64,000 nt of DNA from Rhododendron vialii (lineage: Eukaryota > Streptophyta > Magnoliopsida > Ericales > Ericaceae). Both the position numbers and the translations under genes were made by a program. The stretch spans positions 22,690,001 to 22,754,000 of the forward strand of contig NC_080569.1 of NCBI RefSeq assembly GCF_030253575.1. Reading direction: 5' to 3'. Below, piece by piece: positions 10,701 through 22,440 of this stretch. How positions within the stretch are numbered: position 1 is the first letter of the stretch; each line of letters opens with the position of its first letter. A model generated the notes under the pieces. That model did no database searches. It was not told where the DNA came from and saw nothing but the letters and a program-made list of their open reading frames with translations.

Positions 10701-13700
10701 GCGTGTGTTTGTTGTGTAAATTCCTATAAGTAAAAATACTATGTCTATCAATTAGCATAAGAAATTTAAATGATATGTAATGGTACGAATAGGTAAAACA
10801 GCAGTCACCAAATGAGTATTTGTGAACTTAAACTTCATGACACTTTTTGACCCTGGACCAGCTTTTTGAATTGTTCTCAAACCTCCTAATGTGTTCATGA
10901 TGGGTTTCCAATGTGTCTCCAGCGGGCACACTGTTTACACCATATTTCACCGCATGTCGATGATCGACCGAAAGGTGGCAATTATGAGAATGCTTCCTAT
11001 TTTATTATTATTAAGTATTCGTATTAATATTAGAACTAATATTAGTATTCCTTTTATTATTATTTGCATGCAGGACACTTGGCTTGCTCCTACACATGTG
11101 GAAGTTAAAAGGACACTTGTCATGCTCCTACACATTTGAAGGGAAGTGGGAAGTTATTTTGACAAGTGGAAGCAAAAGATTGAATGAAGACTAGTGGAGA
11201 AGTTAGGAAGTTATTTCCTACGTTTGTTGTTTTCTATAAATAGTCTTTTAAGACTTCATTGTAATTCCTCTCCAACAAATCAAAGTCTATCTTTATTTGT
11301 CTTAATTTTTGGCACTACTAACCCATTCGGGTTATAACTAGGAGTAGGAGTAGAATTAACTTAATTTTCTTACTTTCGATGGGGATCCGTCCTTTTTGAT
11401 TGTAAATCTACCTTGGAAAAATAACAAAGTCCATTTGTTATTTTTCTTCCGTTCCACCCCACTTCACTAAACCATCAATCCACTCCGCCCAATCGATGGG
11501 TCGATTCCGTTCTTGAAGATTGGCGGGTGACGGTCTTCTTTTACGAGTCAATTCATCATCACCAAAAAATAGCATTTGATTCATTCGCCATTTCTTTTCC
11601 GGTGAAGTCCTGAAATACGGCAAGGAACCTCAAATCCGTTTGTGGAGACATGGCCGCATTCGCCCTTATTTTTGTTGTTGGCTTTGTTTCCCGAAATTTC
11701 TATCGATTTCGATTGAGGGAAAAATTGGTAAACAATTTTGGCGCTAGAAGGAGGGCATCATTACTAAATCGGAAGTAATGGTGAAATCATATGTGAAAAG
11801 AAAACCTTAAAGGTTTTTGACATTTTACGTAATAGATAAACGGCCATTTGTTGGCCAATTGGAACAGTCAGGTTCCGGATCAAATGTAAAAATAATAATT
11901 TTCAAGCTTTGCATGATGGGCTTGAAAGCAATTTATTGTTCAAAAGAAGCCGGCCAATTGTTGGCCAACTGTTTGAGGGATTTGAACCATGTCTCTGCCT
12001 TTGACAAAAAGGTTCAAAAGAGGCATTGATTTGCCTCGTAAAGAATTTGTCTTTGCTTCTTGTTAAAATTTCAGCCTTGTATGAAGGCTTGAACGAATGT
12101 GAAATGTGTCATTTGTAAAGAAGATTAAATAAACAACTGGCCATGAAGTAAATCCTTTATTTAGACCCAAATGTGAGGGTCTCCAATAAAATTTAATTTG
12201 CCATAAACATGGAGGCTTCGATAATCTTTTGTAAAAAAGGCCATTAGTGAAATTTGTCCCTAAATTGGAACAAATGTAACTGTTAATTTGGCCATTAATG
12301 TGCACGGAAAGTCTCGTTGGTAAGAAATAGTGCAGGAGACTATCATATGGCTTAATACGTTAATCCAATTTTGGATTAGTGTTAGCCTTTTTAATTCAAA
12401 CATTAAATGGAGTGAAGACCTCATTCAGGTATGCATAAAGCCACTGTGATTGGCTGTGTTGCAATTGCTCCTCGACAGGCTACATGGCTTTGTTTGTTTC
12501 GAATATGAACCCAAATTAGAGGGTTCATTATAAACAAATGTAAGAGATGAAAAATTCTAGCCTAATACAGAGGCTACACTAATTTATGTGTTTAAAGAAT
12601 GTCATCCAATAGGAAGATTAACCTTATTAAGTGGGACAATCTGTGAATTCTTGGCATCATTGAAAGGCTATACCCATGAGTCTTGGGGGGCAAAATTTGT
12701 CCCTCTTTTCGATGATGAATTTGGGGGGCAGAAATTCAACTTTGGATATATGGCAACAATTGGTTTGGTTGCTTGGTCTAGTCGACTTTGAACACTTTGC
12801 AGTCGATAATGGACATGTAGAGACTTGTAATTTTGGGCGCCACCTGTGTTCCTAAAGGCCTTCATAGTTTATGATTTTCAACTGTTTTAAAAAGAGGCCA
12901 TGGTTCATCGTTGGCGACTGGAAAATTTTCAAAGGTCTTGCTGGCATCTATGTCTCCTTCATCCAGATTTTAGTAAGGATGATTGAAATGAGAATTAGGC
13001 CTCTTTTGATATCGAGTTTGCAAGGGGGGCAAACTCATCTTTAGAAGAGCCAATTAGGGGCTCGAAAATTTGAAACTCAAGCAAGTCGAATCATGAAAAT
13101 AGTCATTCGACTAGAGTTTTTCAATTTAGACCATAGATGGTCGACGTAGAAAATGATCCTCCCATTCCTCCGTACTGGTTAAGAAGAGTAATGGTGAAAA
13201 TTTAACCATGGAGAATGTTTTCAGCCAAACATGGCTATAAATACTCTGCGTATTGATTTCTGTCGATCAATATACATTTTTGGAGGACACGGAAAATTAG
13301 TTTTTGATGGAGTTGGCTAATAGATGTTGGTATTTGGTATTAATGCATATATATAGTAGCCAACGTGTGAAGCCAAATGATGCCAATTAATTGGCTGTTG
13401 TTTGTGACTTTAAAGTTCATTATTGTGGGGATTAGGCAAGGCTCATGGCATATGCGTAGTGCTCTGATCGACTAACCATGTTTCGACGTTCCCGGTTTCC
13501 TTCCTGTAGGAATCAAAGCCTAAGGGAAACTAATCGACTGAGGCATGCCACCATTCGACGGTGGTTATTAAGCCTTGAAGGCTTTATTGTACTAGTTGAA
13601 AAGTGAAAATGTTGTGTAAAAATTTATCTAAAACTCTTCGAAAGTTGGGGGCATAAATGTTTTCACTGTAAAAGGTTATTACTTGCTTTTGGCCCTTACT

Positions 13701-15717
13701 CTTGTTTCAACTTTGTTTTCCGAAATCTCGGATGAATTCGATAGAGGGAATGTTTGTCGTTTGCTACGAGCGTGTTTTGGCCTTTTCTTTATTGAAAGAA
13801 TCTCAACTCCCATAATTTGATCAAGGGGAATGTTTGTCGTTTGCTACGCGCGTGTTTTGGCCTTTTCTTTATCAAATGTTGGGGGAGAAATTAAGTAAAC
13901 AAATGCTTGTGCTTGATTAAGGCTCATGGCATAAATCCTTTTATCGATATGCCATTCGTAGAGTTTTGATATATAGGCCTTTATTCGATAGGCCACGTAT
14001 GTCCAACATGATCTGTTTCTGGTATCAATTGATTGCCCAATTGAGTTGGAGGGCATAAATGTTTACACCATAAAGAGTTATTACCCGTCGATATCGACAG
14101 AGGGGTGATTTAAAACTAGTGAAATTATTCACTTGGGTTACGTTAGCTCTTCACCCAAATGAATAAGGGGGGCATTGTTTACACCATATTTCACCGCATG
14201 TCGATGATCGACCGAAAGGTGGCAATTATGAGAATGCTTCCTATTTTATTATTATTAAGTATTCGTATTAATATTAGAACTAATATTAGTATTCCTTTTA
14301 TTATTATTTGCATGCAGGACACTTGGCTTGCTCCTACACATGTGGAAGTTAAAAGGACACTTGTCATGCTCCTACACATTTGAAGGGAAGTGGGAAGTTA
14401 TTTTGACAAGTGGAAGCAAAAGATTGAATGAAGACTAGTGGAGAAGTTAGGAAGTTATTTCCTACGTTTGTTGTTTTCTATAAATAGTCTTTTAAGACTT
14501 CATTGTAATTCCTCTCCAACAAATCAAAGTCTATCTTTATTTGTCTTAATTTTTGGCACTACTAACCCATTCGGGTTATAACTAGGAGTAGGAGTAGAAT
14601 TAACTTAATTTTCTTACTTTCGATGGGGATCCGTCCTTTTTGATTGTAAATCTACCTTGGAAAAATAACAAAGTCCATTTGTTATTTTTCTTCCGTTCCA
14701 CCCCACTTCACTAAACCATCAATCCACTCCGCCCAATCGATGGGTCGATTCCGTTCTTGAAGATTGGCGGGTGACGGTCTTCTTTTACGAGTCAATTCAT
14801 CATCACCAAAAAATAGCATTTGATTCATTCGCCATTTCTTTTCCGGTGAAGTCCTGAAATACGGCAAGGAACCTCAAATCCGTTTGTGGAGACATGGCCG
14901 CATTCGCCCTTATTTTTGTTGTTGGCTTTGTTTCCCGAAATTTCTATCGATTTCGATTGAGGGAAAAATTGGTAAACACACACCCAGGCGTATCACGGAT
15001 GTATTAGACGCCTGCGTGACTGGTAGATGCGTTTATGCATCTTAATTTAAAGAATATTATGCATATTTGCTTACCTAACTTCTATATTCTTTTCTATATT
15101 CGAAGGAAGTGGAGAAGAATGTCCAACCGTCATACAAGGACATGAGGGACACGAATGGTCGAACGCCTCGAATGTTGTTTACTGAGGAGCACAAGGGTTT
15201 AGTGAATGCTGGGGAAAGGTGGATGAAGGACACTGCCACATCATGCATGCTTGTTGCTGCACTTATCACGACTGTAATGTTTGCCGCGATTTTTACAGTT
15301 CCTGGAGGCAATAACGATGAGGGCACCCCAATCTTCCTTCACACGAAGCCATTTGTTGTCTTCACTGTAACGGATGCCTTTGCGTTATTCTCCTCAGTTA
15401 CTTCCATACTAATGTTCTTGTCGATCCTCACTTCCCGGTATGGAGAAGAAGATTTTCTTGAGACGTTACCGAAGAGATTGATTATTGGGCTTACAACACT
15501 CTTCTTGTCCATTGCATCTATGCTTATAGCTTTTACTGCAACTTTTGTCATTGTTCTGTCCCATAAATTGACATGGTTTGTTATCCCAGTGGCACTAACA
15601 GCTTGTGTACCTGTAACCTTATTTGCATTTTTGCAGTTCCCACTTTTGGCTGATACAATTCATTCTAGTTACGGGTCTGGAATTTTCGCTCGTCGAGATA
15701 TTGATATGCTTTACTAG
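7767..15717 (+). CDS. Ankyrin-repeat membrane protein with C-terminal PGG domain (ACD6/ITN1-like)
   Basis: Proposed exons are 7767-8094, 8673 to about 8882, about 9156-9647, 9730-9879, 10042-10532 and 15106-15717 (TAG). Phases agree from exon 3 onward; the end of exon 2 is uncertain (8882 fits the phase, 8935 does not). Exon 1 encodes a polar N-terminus. Exons 3-4 encode ankyrin repeats (GRETALHIAAGAK, GVTALHMAALLGHKDMV, NGETALHVLARK). Exon 5 encodes the linker and a further degenerate ankyrin region (LHLVAKLG) ending ALQMQRELLWFK. Exon 6 encodes EEHKGLVNAGERWMKDTA, the PGG motif FTVPGGNN and four hydrophobic segments. Proteins of this family sit in the plasma membrane or endomembranes and are linked to defence and salt/ABA responses. 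The last intron is 4573 bp because of a 4.05-kb LTR element; without it, it would be about 520 bp. The open frame looks intact. Confidence 0.8.
10932..11734 (+). repeat. 5' LTR of the intronic LARD-like element
   Basis: 803 bp with TG...CA ends and a TATA box CTATAAATAG at 11234-11243. The open frames inside it are non-coding shadows that recur identically in the 3' LTR. Confidence 0.92.
11735..14175 (+). other. Non-coding interior of the LARD-like element
   Basis: No long frame or recognizable retroviral motif is present. A 47-bp direct repeat occurs at 13746-13792 and 13826-13872 (GGGAATGTTTGTCGTTTGCT...). Short motifs such as TTGGCCAATTG and GGCTCATGGCAT recur. Primer-binding-site and polypurine-tract candidates lie at the two ends. 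Confidence 0.8.
14176..14978 (+). repeat. 3' LTR of the intronic LARD-like element
   Basis: 803 bp, apparently base-for-base the same as the 5' LTR at 10932-11734, preceded by the polypurine tract and followed by target duplication CACAC. Its polyadenylation signals lie in the sense orientation of the host ankyrin gene. Confidence 0.92.
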
Positions 15718-16739
15718 GAGAATTTATTCAGTTCAATTTAATTATTCTTGATGTCAATAATTAGGCTATGACATTTCCCATATGTCGAAGGCAAAGATTT
15801 TTGTTGCCAAGATAGCAATGTATTCGTAATGTAATTGTTATGCTTTACTAGAAGAACTTATTGAATGGAATCAAAATACTATTGATGTCAAGCAAATAAT
15901 TTGTTTATTTGAGGAGCTATGACATTTCAATGCTGACTGTTTTTTTTTTTTTTTTTTTTAAACCTTTCGCAGCTCTCTAATTCTCAGAAGGTAAGTCATG
16001 ATCTCACCACTTTTTCCATAGCGTAACTACTGATTATTAGAGCATTTACAATGGTCTAACCAAAATTAGATAACCAAAAATTGCCGCATCACCTTTTGAT
16101 TATCCATTTAAGATATTGTTAAGGTTAACAATGTAGAAGTTTACAATGACATAATTAAAATTAGATGATCAAAACTTGTCAAATCACATTTTCAAACTAC
16201 AAAAAACTAAAAATTGTGATAATAAATCGAATACTTTTTTTGAAAAAAAAAAACAGTTTTTCAAAGAAAAAATAGTGAAAAAACAATTTTTGAAAAAACA
16301 GTTTATGTTGAAAAACATTTTTTTTTTAAAAAAAAACTGTGTTTGGAAAAAAAAAACAATTTATGTTAAAAATAGTTTTTGTGTAAACAGTTTTCGAAAT
16401 AAAAAACAGTTTTGTGTAAATACAGTTTATTTTAAAAACAAATTTTTTTTTAAACAACAGTTTTTGAAAAAACACAGTTTTGCGTAAAGACATTTTTGAA
16501 AAAAACAGTTTTTTTGAAAAATAAAGTTTCTAAAATAAAATAAAAAATAAGTACGTAACTGTTAAATTGGCTTAAAGAAAAAATAAAATGATTAGTAATA
16601 TTTTAACTGTATTAGATTAGAATAATTTCAATGTACGAAAGTAATGTATTGAAAAATTAAAAAATTATGATACAATAAATATATATTACAATAAAAAATA
16701 TGTAAATATCTATTAACCCGATCCCTCGGTTTACAATAG
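15718..16739. other. AT-rich spacer after the ankyrin gene with repeat remnants
   Basis: This holds the 3' flank of the ankyrin gene, a T-run near 15941-15959, and a low-complexity stretch of AACAGTTTTTGAAAAA-type units (about 16200-16540). A degraded repeat at about 16600-16740 resembles part of the hAT MITE at 33752-34111 (shared AATTTCAATGTAC and ATATATTA...TATTAA...CC text). No gene is supported. Confidence 0.6.
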
Positions 16740-16875
16740 TGGCTTTCTTTTGGACTTCGATTTCAGTTCGAGTAGAAGCTCCTCTCTCTCTCTCTCTCAC
16801 TGGTCGCCTACAGAAGGTTCGCTTTAGTTCTCTCGAAGCGCTCGAAGCAACTGACGCGAAAAAGGTCCCGACTTT
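16740..16875 (+). other. Probable 5' untranslated exon of MED21
   Basis: A GC-richer stretch with a CT-repeat leader (near 16780-16798) ends in a good splice donor (GACTTTG^GTAAGTTT at about 16876). The first MED21 coding exon, 6.1 kb downstream, is preceded by a possible acceptor (GCTAGTTTAG^GAG just before the ATG). A long leader intron is therefore inferred. It is supported only by splice-like borders and base composition. Confidence 0.4.
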
Positions 16876-17464
16876 GGTAAGTTTCACACTTGCATTTTCT
16901 AACTGAATCTCCTATGTAAAGAGCAATGTTGCAATTGACGAATATGGATGAATTTCCTGTTATAAAGAATGAACGGTTGAACTCAATCACAGAGCGAGAG
17001 TAAGAGTAGGGTTTAAGTTTATCGTGCTTTTGGTATTTTTGATTTGTCTAATGGAAGGTCGCACCAAATGGATGGAAATTAGGGCATCTCCAGCCTTTCA
17101 TTAAATTCTTCATCGAAATTCAATTTTGATCAAGAGAATGAGTAAGCATGAGAGTCAATCTGTTCACGTAAGTGATACTAGTAACTAAATCAAAGGATTC
17201 TGCAAATGTTTCACCAAATTAATGGTGAAACCTAACCCGTTCCTCAAATTCGTAAGTTCACCTTATTACTCTAGACCTGATGGAATATGGTAAAAAGAGC
17301 AAGGATTGGAGATAGATTCGCTTTCATTGGAAAAGATTGATGAGGTTTTCGTGGTAAGTCGGTCAGTTTTGGTTGATGTTTTTTGGGGGGAAATAGAGTA
17401 AGGATTGGAGTGGTCTATATTTCATCGAGCTTATGATCAACAATTTCTGATTTCTGATGATAGA

Positions 17465-17695
17465 GTAGGAGATGGTTAGAAGATTTATTTGGGAATTGTC
17501 AAGTAGAGGTTTGCTCTCTCCTAAGGATTTAGGTTCGAAACCACCTAGGAGCAATCAACTCCTTATGGGGTGAGCCATACGGGGCGTTGTCCCGGCTTTA
17601 ATTGGGCCCCAGCTAATGGACGGTGGGATTGGTTCCCAGATTAGTTGAGGTGCGCATAAATTGGCCCAGACACTTGAGTTATCGAAAAAAATTGT
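17465..17695 (+). mobile_element. tRNA-derived SINE-like element
   Basis: It contains a pol III B-box-like sequence GGTTCGAAACC at 17532-17542. A body follows with GGGGTGAGCC, GGGGCGTTGTCCCGG, GATTAGTTGAGGTGCGC and TTGGCCCAGACAC, ending near an A-run at about 17682. This layout is typical of plant SINEs. The exact ends and target duplications were not found. Confidence 0.5.
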
Positions 17696-18019
17696 ATGGG
17701 TGCCACTAGGATAATTATTTAGCTTCTTTCCTTTGGCTTTTATTACCTGTATCTTGTTATGACTGAAAAAACCAAGCTTGCTTCGAAAAACCTTCTCATT
17801 CTTGTTTAATATTTGCGAAGCTTCCTACTCTACTTGGTGTTAATGTTGTGGATTGTCGTAAGCATAGTTGTCAAAGGTGCGAGGTGAGGTGCACCCCCAA
17901 CGCCTTGCATCATCCCAGGCAAGGTGACTTGAACAAGACGCAGGGTAGGCGCGAAAGGCGACAAGGCACAAAAAAGCGCGCTTCTTTCAAAATCGATCAC
18001 AACCCTAAGATTTTTGTTT

Positions 18020-18436
18020 TGTAGGTTAAAACTATTGCGTTTGGTCCACTCCTTAATGGGCCGAATGTTTTTATTAAACCCAATAGGGCTTTTGCCCTCT
18101 TTTATCATGTAATGTACTCTTGTGTAAAAGAAGTAAGAGTAGTGTGCTGTGTGTGCTTCTTGTTGACTGCAAAAGAAAAGAGGGAGAGAGAGAGCAGGAG
18201 AGACTGTGTGAGACAATGAGAGGAGTGTTCCATTTTATTGAGAGGAGAGAGTGAGAGATTGTTGTGTGAATCTCACAGGTGTAATTTCTCGATATAGTGA
18301 AACTCCCCTCCCCGTGGGCGTAGGCACGTTGTTTGGCCGAACCACGCAAGTTCTCGGTGTTGCTCTTTCTTGTTTGTGCTTGTTTATTTTCGTGCTCGTG
18401 TTTGGTGCGGATACGGGTCCGGGACGTGACCCAACA
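18020..18436 (+). repeat. Partial LTR of the plus-strand copia fragment
   Basis: The end is fixed by ...GACCCAACA (18436) followed directly by GTGGTATTAGAGCTCTGG, a tRNA-Met-type primer-binding site. The left boundary is a guess. Inside are a purine/pyrimidine stretch and a promoter-like leader. No matching 3' LTR lies downstream, so this copy is truncated. Confidence 0.45.
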
Positions 18437-19153
18437 GTGGTATTAGAGCTCTGGTTCAAGCTGCGTTGGAGCACTGGAGAAGCACGGAGAAGCCATTAAC
18501 GCTTGGTTCAAGGTTTAGTCAGAATTGAAGGTTCTCGAAAATCAATTTTGATCATCGGGTTAGGTCCGCCTCACTGGGACGATCACGTTGGTGGTGACCC
18601 GGTTGAGTTTCGTCAACGGAGAAGGTCGCATAGTTGATTTGAACGGCAGCGGGCGAAGGCTGTAGCGGCTCACTGGTCGATTGGAGAATGGTTGATCGTA
18701 CCGAAGTTTGGAGCATAGGGTCGTCTTTGTCTCGTCGAGACGATTGCGGATCTGCAAAGAACGTTGCCAGAAACCGCTGGGGTAAGCCACATGCTCTAGT
18801 TGAAGGCGGCGCTTGGCTAATGGAAACTGAACCAGTTCCGCGGTTCAAAAGGATGTCAGAGGGGTCAGCGGCAGTCAGAACTAGTACAGGTGGGTGTTTC
18901 GGCCGGTTCAGGCCGATATTGACCAGTTCGGATCCGATTTGGGCGGTACAGGGCCAGTTTAGACCGGTTCCAGACTTGATTTGACTATCTTAATCTATTT
19001 TTGGGCTCGGTTTGCAATGATCAAAATTGGATAGGATAGTGCTGGTACGTGTATTTACAACTTTAAAAAGTTTATTTTCGGCATAGTTAGAGTTGAATGG
19101 AAGTGCTAAGGGTCGTTTTAGGTGATTATCTTGTATTGATTTGATAAAATAAG

Positions 19154-20575
19154 ATGTCAGAGGTTAATATGAATACCATGGTCCAATTAACGGCGACCAA
19201 TTATGCGATATGGAAGTCACGGATAGAGGACTTGTTATCGTGGAAAGATTTGTATGATCTATAGGAGCTCCTAGGGGTTAAACCGACTGAAACGAAAATA
19301 GAGAATTGGAAAAAGATGAATCGGAAAGCTGTAGGGTTGATTCGCCAATGTATTGGACATGAGGTATTTCATCACGTAGCCCAGGAGACCGACGCTTATG
19401 TTTTGTGGACAAAGTATGAGGCAATGTATCAATCGAAAACATCCCGGAACAAAGCATTGTTGATGAGGAGGTTAGTGAATTTAAAATTGAAGAGTGGGAA
19501 TTCGGTTACCGTGTGCTCTAGTGAATTTCAGAACTTGGTGAATCAATTGGCTAGTGTTGGTTTGAAATTTGATGATGAGCTACAAGCTTTGTTATTGCTT
19601 AGTTCCCTACCGGATGATTGGGAAACGTTGGTGGTTTCTTTGAGCAATTCGGTGCCGGAAGGGAAGTTGAGCATGAGCATGGTGCAAGATGCTCTCTTCA
19701 ACGAGGAGGCTCGGCGAAAGGAGATGGGTACGGGTATTGAGGATGAGACAAGGGCATTGGTTTTGAATGGAAATAAATAGTGGAATCAAACTCGAGGGCG
19801 AATGACCGAAAGAGGAAATGGGTCCAAGCCAAGGGGGCGCTCATGCTCGCGAGGTGGCGAGCCGCGCGGCATTGATAGAAGGAAGTGTTACTTTTGAGAA
19901 AAAGAAGGACACATAATGAAGTTTTGTTATGGATTATGGATTCCGGTTGAATTATGGATTCCGGTTGCTCTTTTCATATGTGTTCTTATAGAAAATACTT
20001 TCGTGAGTATGTGGTATGTGACAAAACTACAATCAGGATGGTGAACAACACGGTGAATAAGGTTGTTGGCATGGGTACCGTACGGTTTCGAATGGTAGAT
20101 GGGAGGTTTGTGAGGTTGAGCAGAGTTCGACATGTACTGGGATTGAGGAAGAATTTGATTTCCTTGGGAATGTTGGATGCAAAAGGTTGTAGTTTTGCAT
20201 CAAGGGATGGAGTTCTTGAAGTGTTCAAGAATGACAAAGTGGCATTCCAAGGCAGGATGGTGGAAAATTTGTACAAGCTCCAAGGTCGTGTCGAGGTGAG
20301 GAGTACAAACTTTGGACACCAAGCTAACTGAAATATTGAGAGGCGTCGGGTTGCACAAGTGTGGCGTGCAAAGGTACAAGCAAATGAGTTGTTATGTGTG
20401 GAGAGCAATACCGGAAAGGAAGTGCAACAATTGATGAGCTTGAATGGAGCCGAGCTTGAAAAAATTGATGAAGTAAAAACAAGTGCAAGGAAGAGGGTCA
20501 CTTTGCAACCAATTTGGTTGCAAATGTTTTCGGATAGACACACCGGTGACGGGGTGCGGGCGCTCAAGCAATAGA
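19154..20575 (+). pseudogene. Ty1/copia gag-protease remnant (plus strand)
   Basis: ATG at 19154 (MSEVNMNTMVQL) starts a copia gag with YAIWKSRIEDLLSWKDL, VAQETDAYVLWTKYEAMYQ and LLMRRLVNLKLKSGNSV. In-frame stops are TAG 19262-19264 and TAG 19778-19780. A further TGA lies where the second cysteine of the zinc knuckle (CYF-C-EKEGH pattern) is expected near 19896. After a frameshift, the protease region shows DSGCSFHMCS (near 19957) and VRHVLGLRKNLISLGML. Integrase and RT are absent. This is a dead copy whose text recurs in inverted orientation at 20816-21610. Confidence 0.8.
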
Positions 20576-20815
20576 GGAGCGTGGATAAAAATGGACTTCA
20601 TTGCGGTTTTTGTGGCATCTTGGTTGAGATGGAGGTGTTCCCACGGATACCTTTGGTAGGGGGTGCATCTTCGCAAGGGGGTGCGTTTTTCTTAGCTTGG
20701 TCATCCAACCAAAGTTTTTCATACCTTCCGGAGTCACCGCATATAAGTCACACCTTCATGTTCGTCATGCCTCTCAACCATCGCCACTTCGGATTTTTTT
20801 TTATCTTGCTCTATA

Positions 20816-21610
20816 CTAGCTTTGAGCCTTGGGCAAAACTTCATTATGTGTACTTTTTTTTTTTTCACAAAAGTAACACTTCCTTCTATTGACGCCCCGT
20901 GGCTCGCTACCTCGCGAGTATGAGCACCCCCTTGGCTTGGACCCATTTCCTCTTTCGGTCATTCGCCCTCGAGTTTCATTCCACTCTTTGTTTCCATTCA
21001 AAACCAATGCTCTTGTCTCATCCTCAATGCCCATCCCCATCTCCTTTCGCCGAGCCTCCTCGTTGAACATAGCACTTTGCACCATGCTTATGCTCAAGTT
21101 CCCCTTCGGCGCCGAATTGCTTAAAGAAACCACGAACGTTTCCCAATCATCCGTTAGGGAACTAAGCAATAACAAAGCTTGCAACTCATCATCAAATTTC
21201 AAACCAACACTAGCCAATTGATTCACCAAGTTCTGAAATACACTAGAGTGCACGACAACCGAATTCCCACTCTTCAATTTTAAATTCACTAACCTCCTCA
21301 TCAACAATGTTTTGTTCCTGGATGTTTTCGATTGATACATTGCCTCCAACTTTGTCCACCAAGCATAAGCGTCGGTCTCCTGGGCTACGTGATGAAATAC
21401 CTCATGTCCAATACATTGGCAAATCAACCCTACCACTTTCCAGTTCATCTTTTTCCAATCCTTTGTTTTCATTTCAATCGGTTTAACCCTTTGGAGGTCC
21501 AGCGGATCATACAAATCTTTCCATGATAACAAGTCCTCCATCCGTGGCTTCCATATCACATAATTGGTCACCGTTAATTGGATCATGGTATTCATATTAA
21601 CCTTAGACAT
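20816..21610 (-). CDS. Ty1/copia gag, open but orphaned (minus strand)
   Basis: This is a 264-codon open frame with ATG at 21610. Landmarks are YVIWKPRMEDLLSWKDLYD, HHVAQETDAYAWWTKLEAMY, LKSGNSVVVHSSVFQNLVNQ, LSSLTDDWETFVVSLSNS and a damaged zinc knuckle (CYFCEKKKSTHNE, histidine spacing lost). It is closely related to the plus-strand gag at 19154-19780 but lacks its stop codons. No protease, integrase or RT of the same copy follows in frame, so it is not an autonomous element. It could serve only as a gag source or as one arm of a hairpin transcript. Confidence 0.75.
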   Translation of the reverse strand: MSKVNMNTMIQLTVTNYVIWKPRMEDLLSWKDLYDPLDLQRVKPIEMKTKDWKKMNWKVVGLICQCIGHEVFHHVAQETDAYAWWTKLEAMYQSKTSRNKTLLMRRLVNLKLKSGNSVVVHSSVFQNLVNQLASVGLKFDDELQALLLLSSLTDDWETFVVSLSNSAPKGNLSISMVQSAMFNEEARRKEMGMGIEDETRALVLNGNKEWNETRGRMTERGNGSKPRGCSYSRGSEPRGVNRRKCYFCEKKKSTHNEVLPKAQS

Positions 21611-22298
21611 CTTATTTTTTATTAAATCAACCCAAGATAATCACCTAAAATGACCCTTAGCACTTCCGTTCAACTCAAACTATGCCGAAAATAACCTTTT
21701 TAAAGTTGTAAATACACATACCAGCACTATCCGATTCTGATCACTACAAACCGAGCCCGAAAACAGATCCAGATAGTTAAAACAAGTTTGGAACCGGTCT
21801 AAACAGGACCCGTACCGCCCGAACCGGTCAATATCGGCCTGATCCGGCCGAAACACCCCACCTGTACGGGTTCTGACTATCGTTGACTCCTCTGACACCC
21901 TTTTGAACTGCGGAACTCGTTCAATTTCTGTTAGCCACACGCCGCCTTCAACCGGCACGTGTGGGTTACCTTAGCGGTTTCCGGCAACATTCTTTGCAGA
22001 TCTGGAATTGTCTCGACGAGATGAAGACGATCCTATGCTCCAAACTTCCATATGATCAACCCTTCTCTCTGATCGACCAGTGAGCCACTATCGCCTCTGC
22101 CCACCGTCGTTCAAATCAACTGTGCAACCTCCTCCGGTGATGAAACTCAACTGCATCATCACCAACGTGATCATCTCAGTGAGGCGCACCTAACCCGTTG
22201 ATCAAAATCAATTTTCGAGAACCTTCGATTCTAACTAGACCTTGAACCGAGCGTTAATGGCTTTTCCGTGCTTCTCCGGTGCTCCAACACAGCTCGAA

Positions 22299-22440
22299 CC
22301 AGAGCTTTGATACCACTGTTGGGTCATGTCCCGGACCTGTATCCACACCAAACAAAAACTAATACCCTAGCCGTCAGATCTCAAACAAAATAAAGGGTCC
22401 GTCATACCTCTCCTGGTCTTCCATCATAGCGGACTTGAGA
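22299..22440 (-). repeat. Primer-binding site and LTR end of the minus-strand copia fragment
   Basis: On the minus strand an LTR ends ...GACCCAACA (plus-strand 22317-22325), then GTGGTATCAAAGCTCTGG (plus-strand 22299-22316), a tRNA-Met-type primer-binding site. The leader between here and the gag ATG at 21610 mirrors the leader of the plus-strand copy. The outer LTR boundary (toward 22440) is uncertain, and its text departs from the other copy's LTR. Confidence 0.5.

Larger units (their letters stand above)
10932..14978 (+). mobile_element. Non-autonomous LTR retrotransposon (LARD-like) in the ankyrin gene intron
   Basis: Two 803-bp LTRs (10932-11734 and 14176-14978) begin TGTTTACACC and end TTGGTAAACA. 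Matching landmarks in both are exactly 3244 bp apart, and I see no difference between them, so the insertion is very recent. A 5-bp target duplication CACAC flanks it (10927-10931 and 14979-14983). A candidate primer-binding site (TTTTGGCGCTAGAAGG) follows the first LTR at about 11736, and a polypurine tract (AATAAGGGGGGCAT) precedes the second at 14162-14175. The 2441-bp interior has no gag or pol reading frame, so mobility must have depended on another element. It lies in the sense direction of the host gene. Confidence 0.92.

Noticed and set aside
16176..16487. 103-codon lysine/phenylalanine-rich frame
   Set aside because: It is read through AAAACAGTTTTTG-type low-complexity sequence and has no domain or codon signature.
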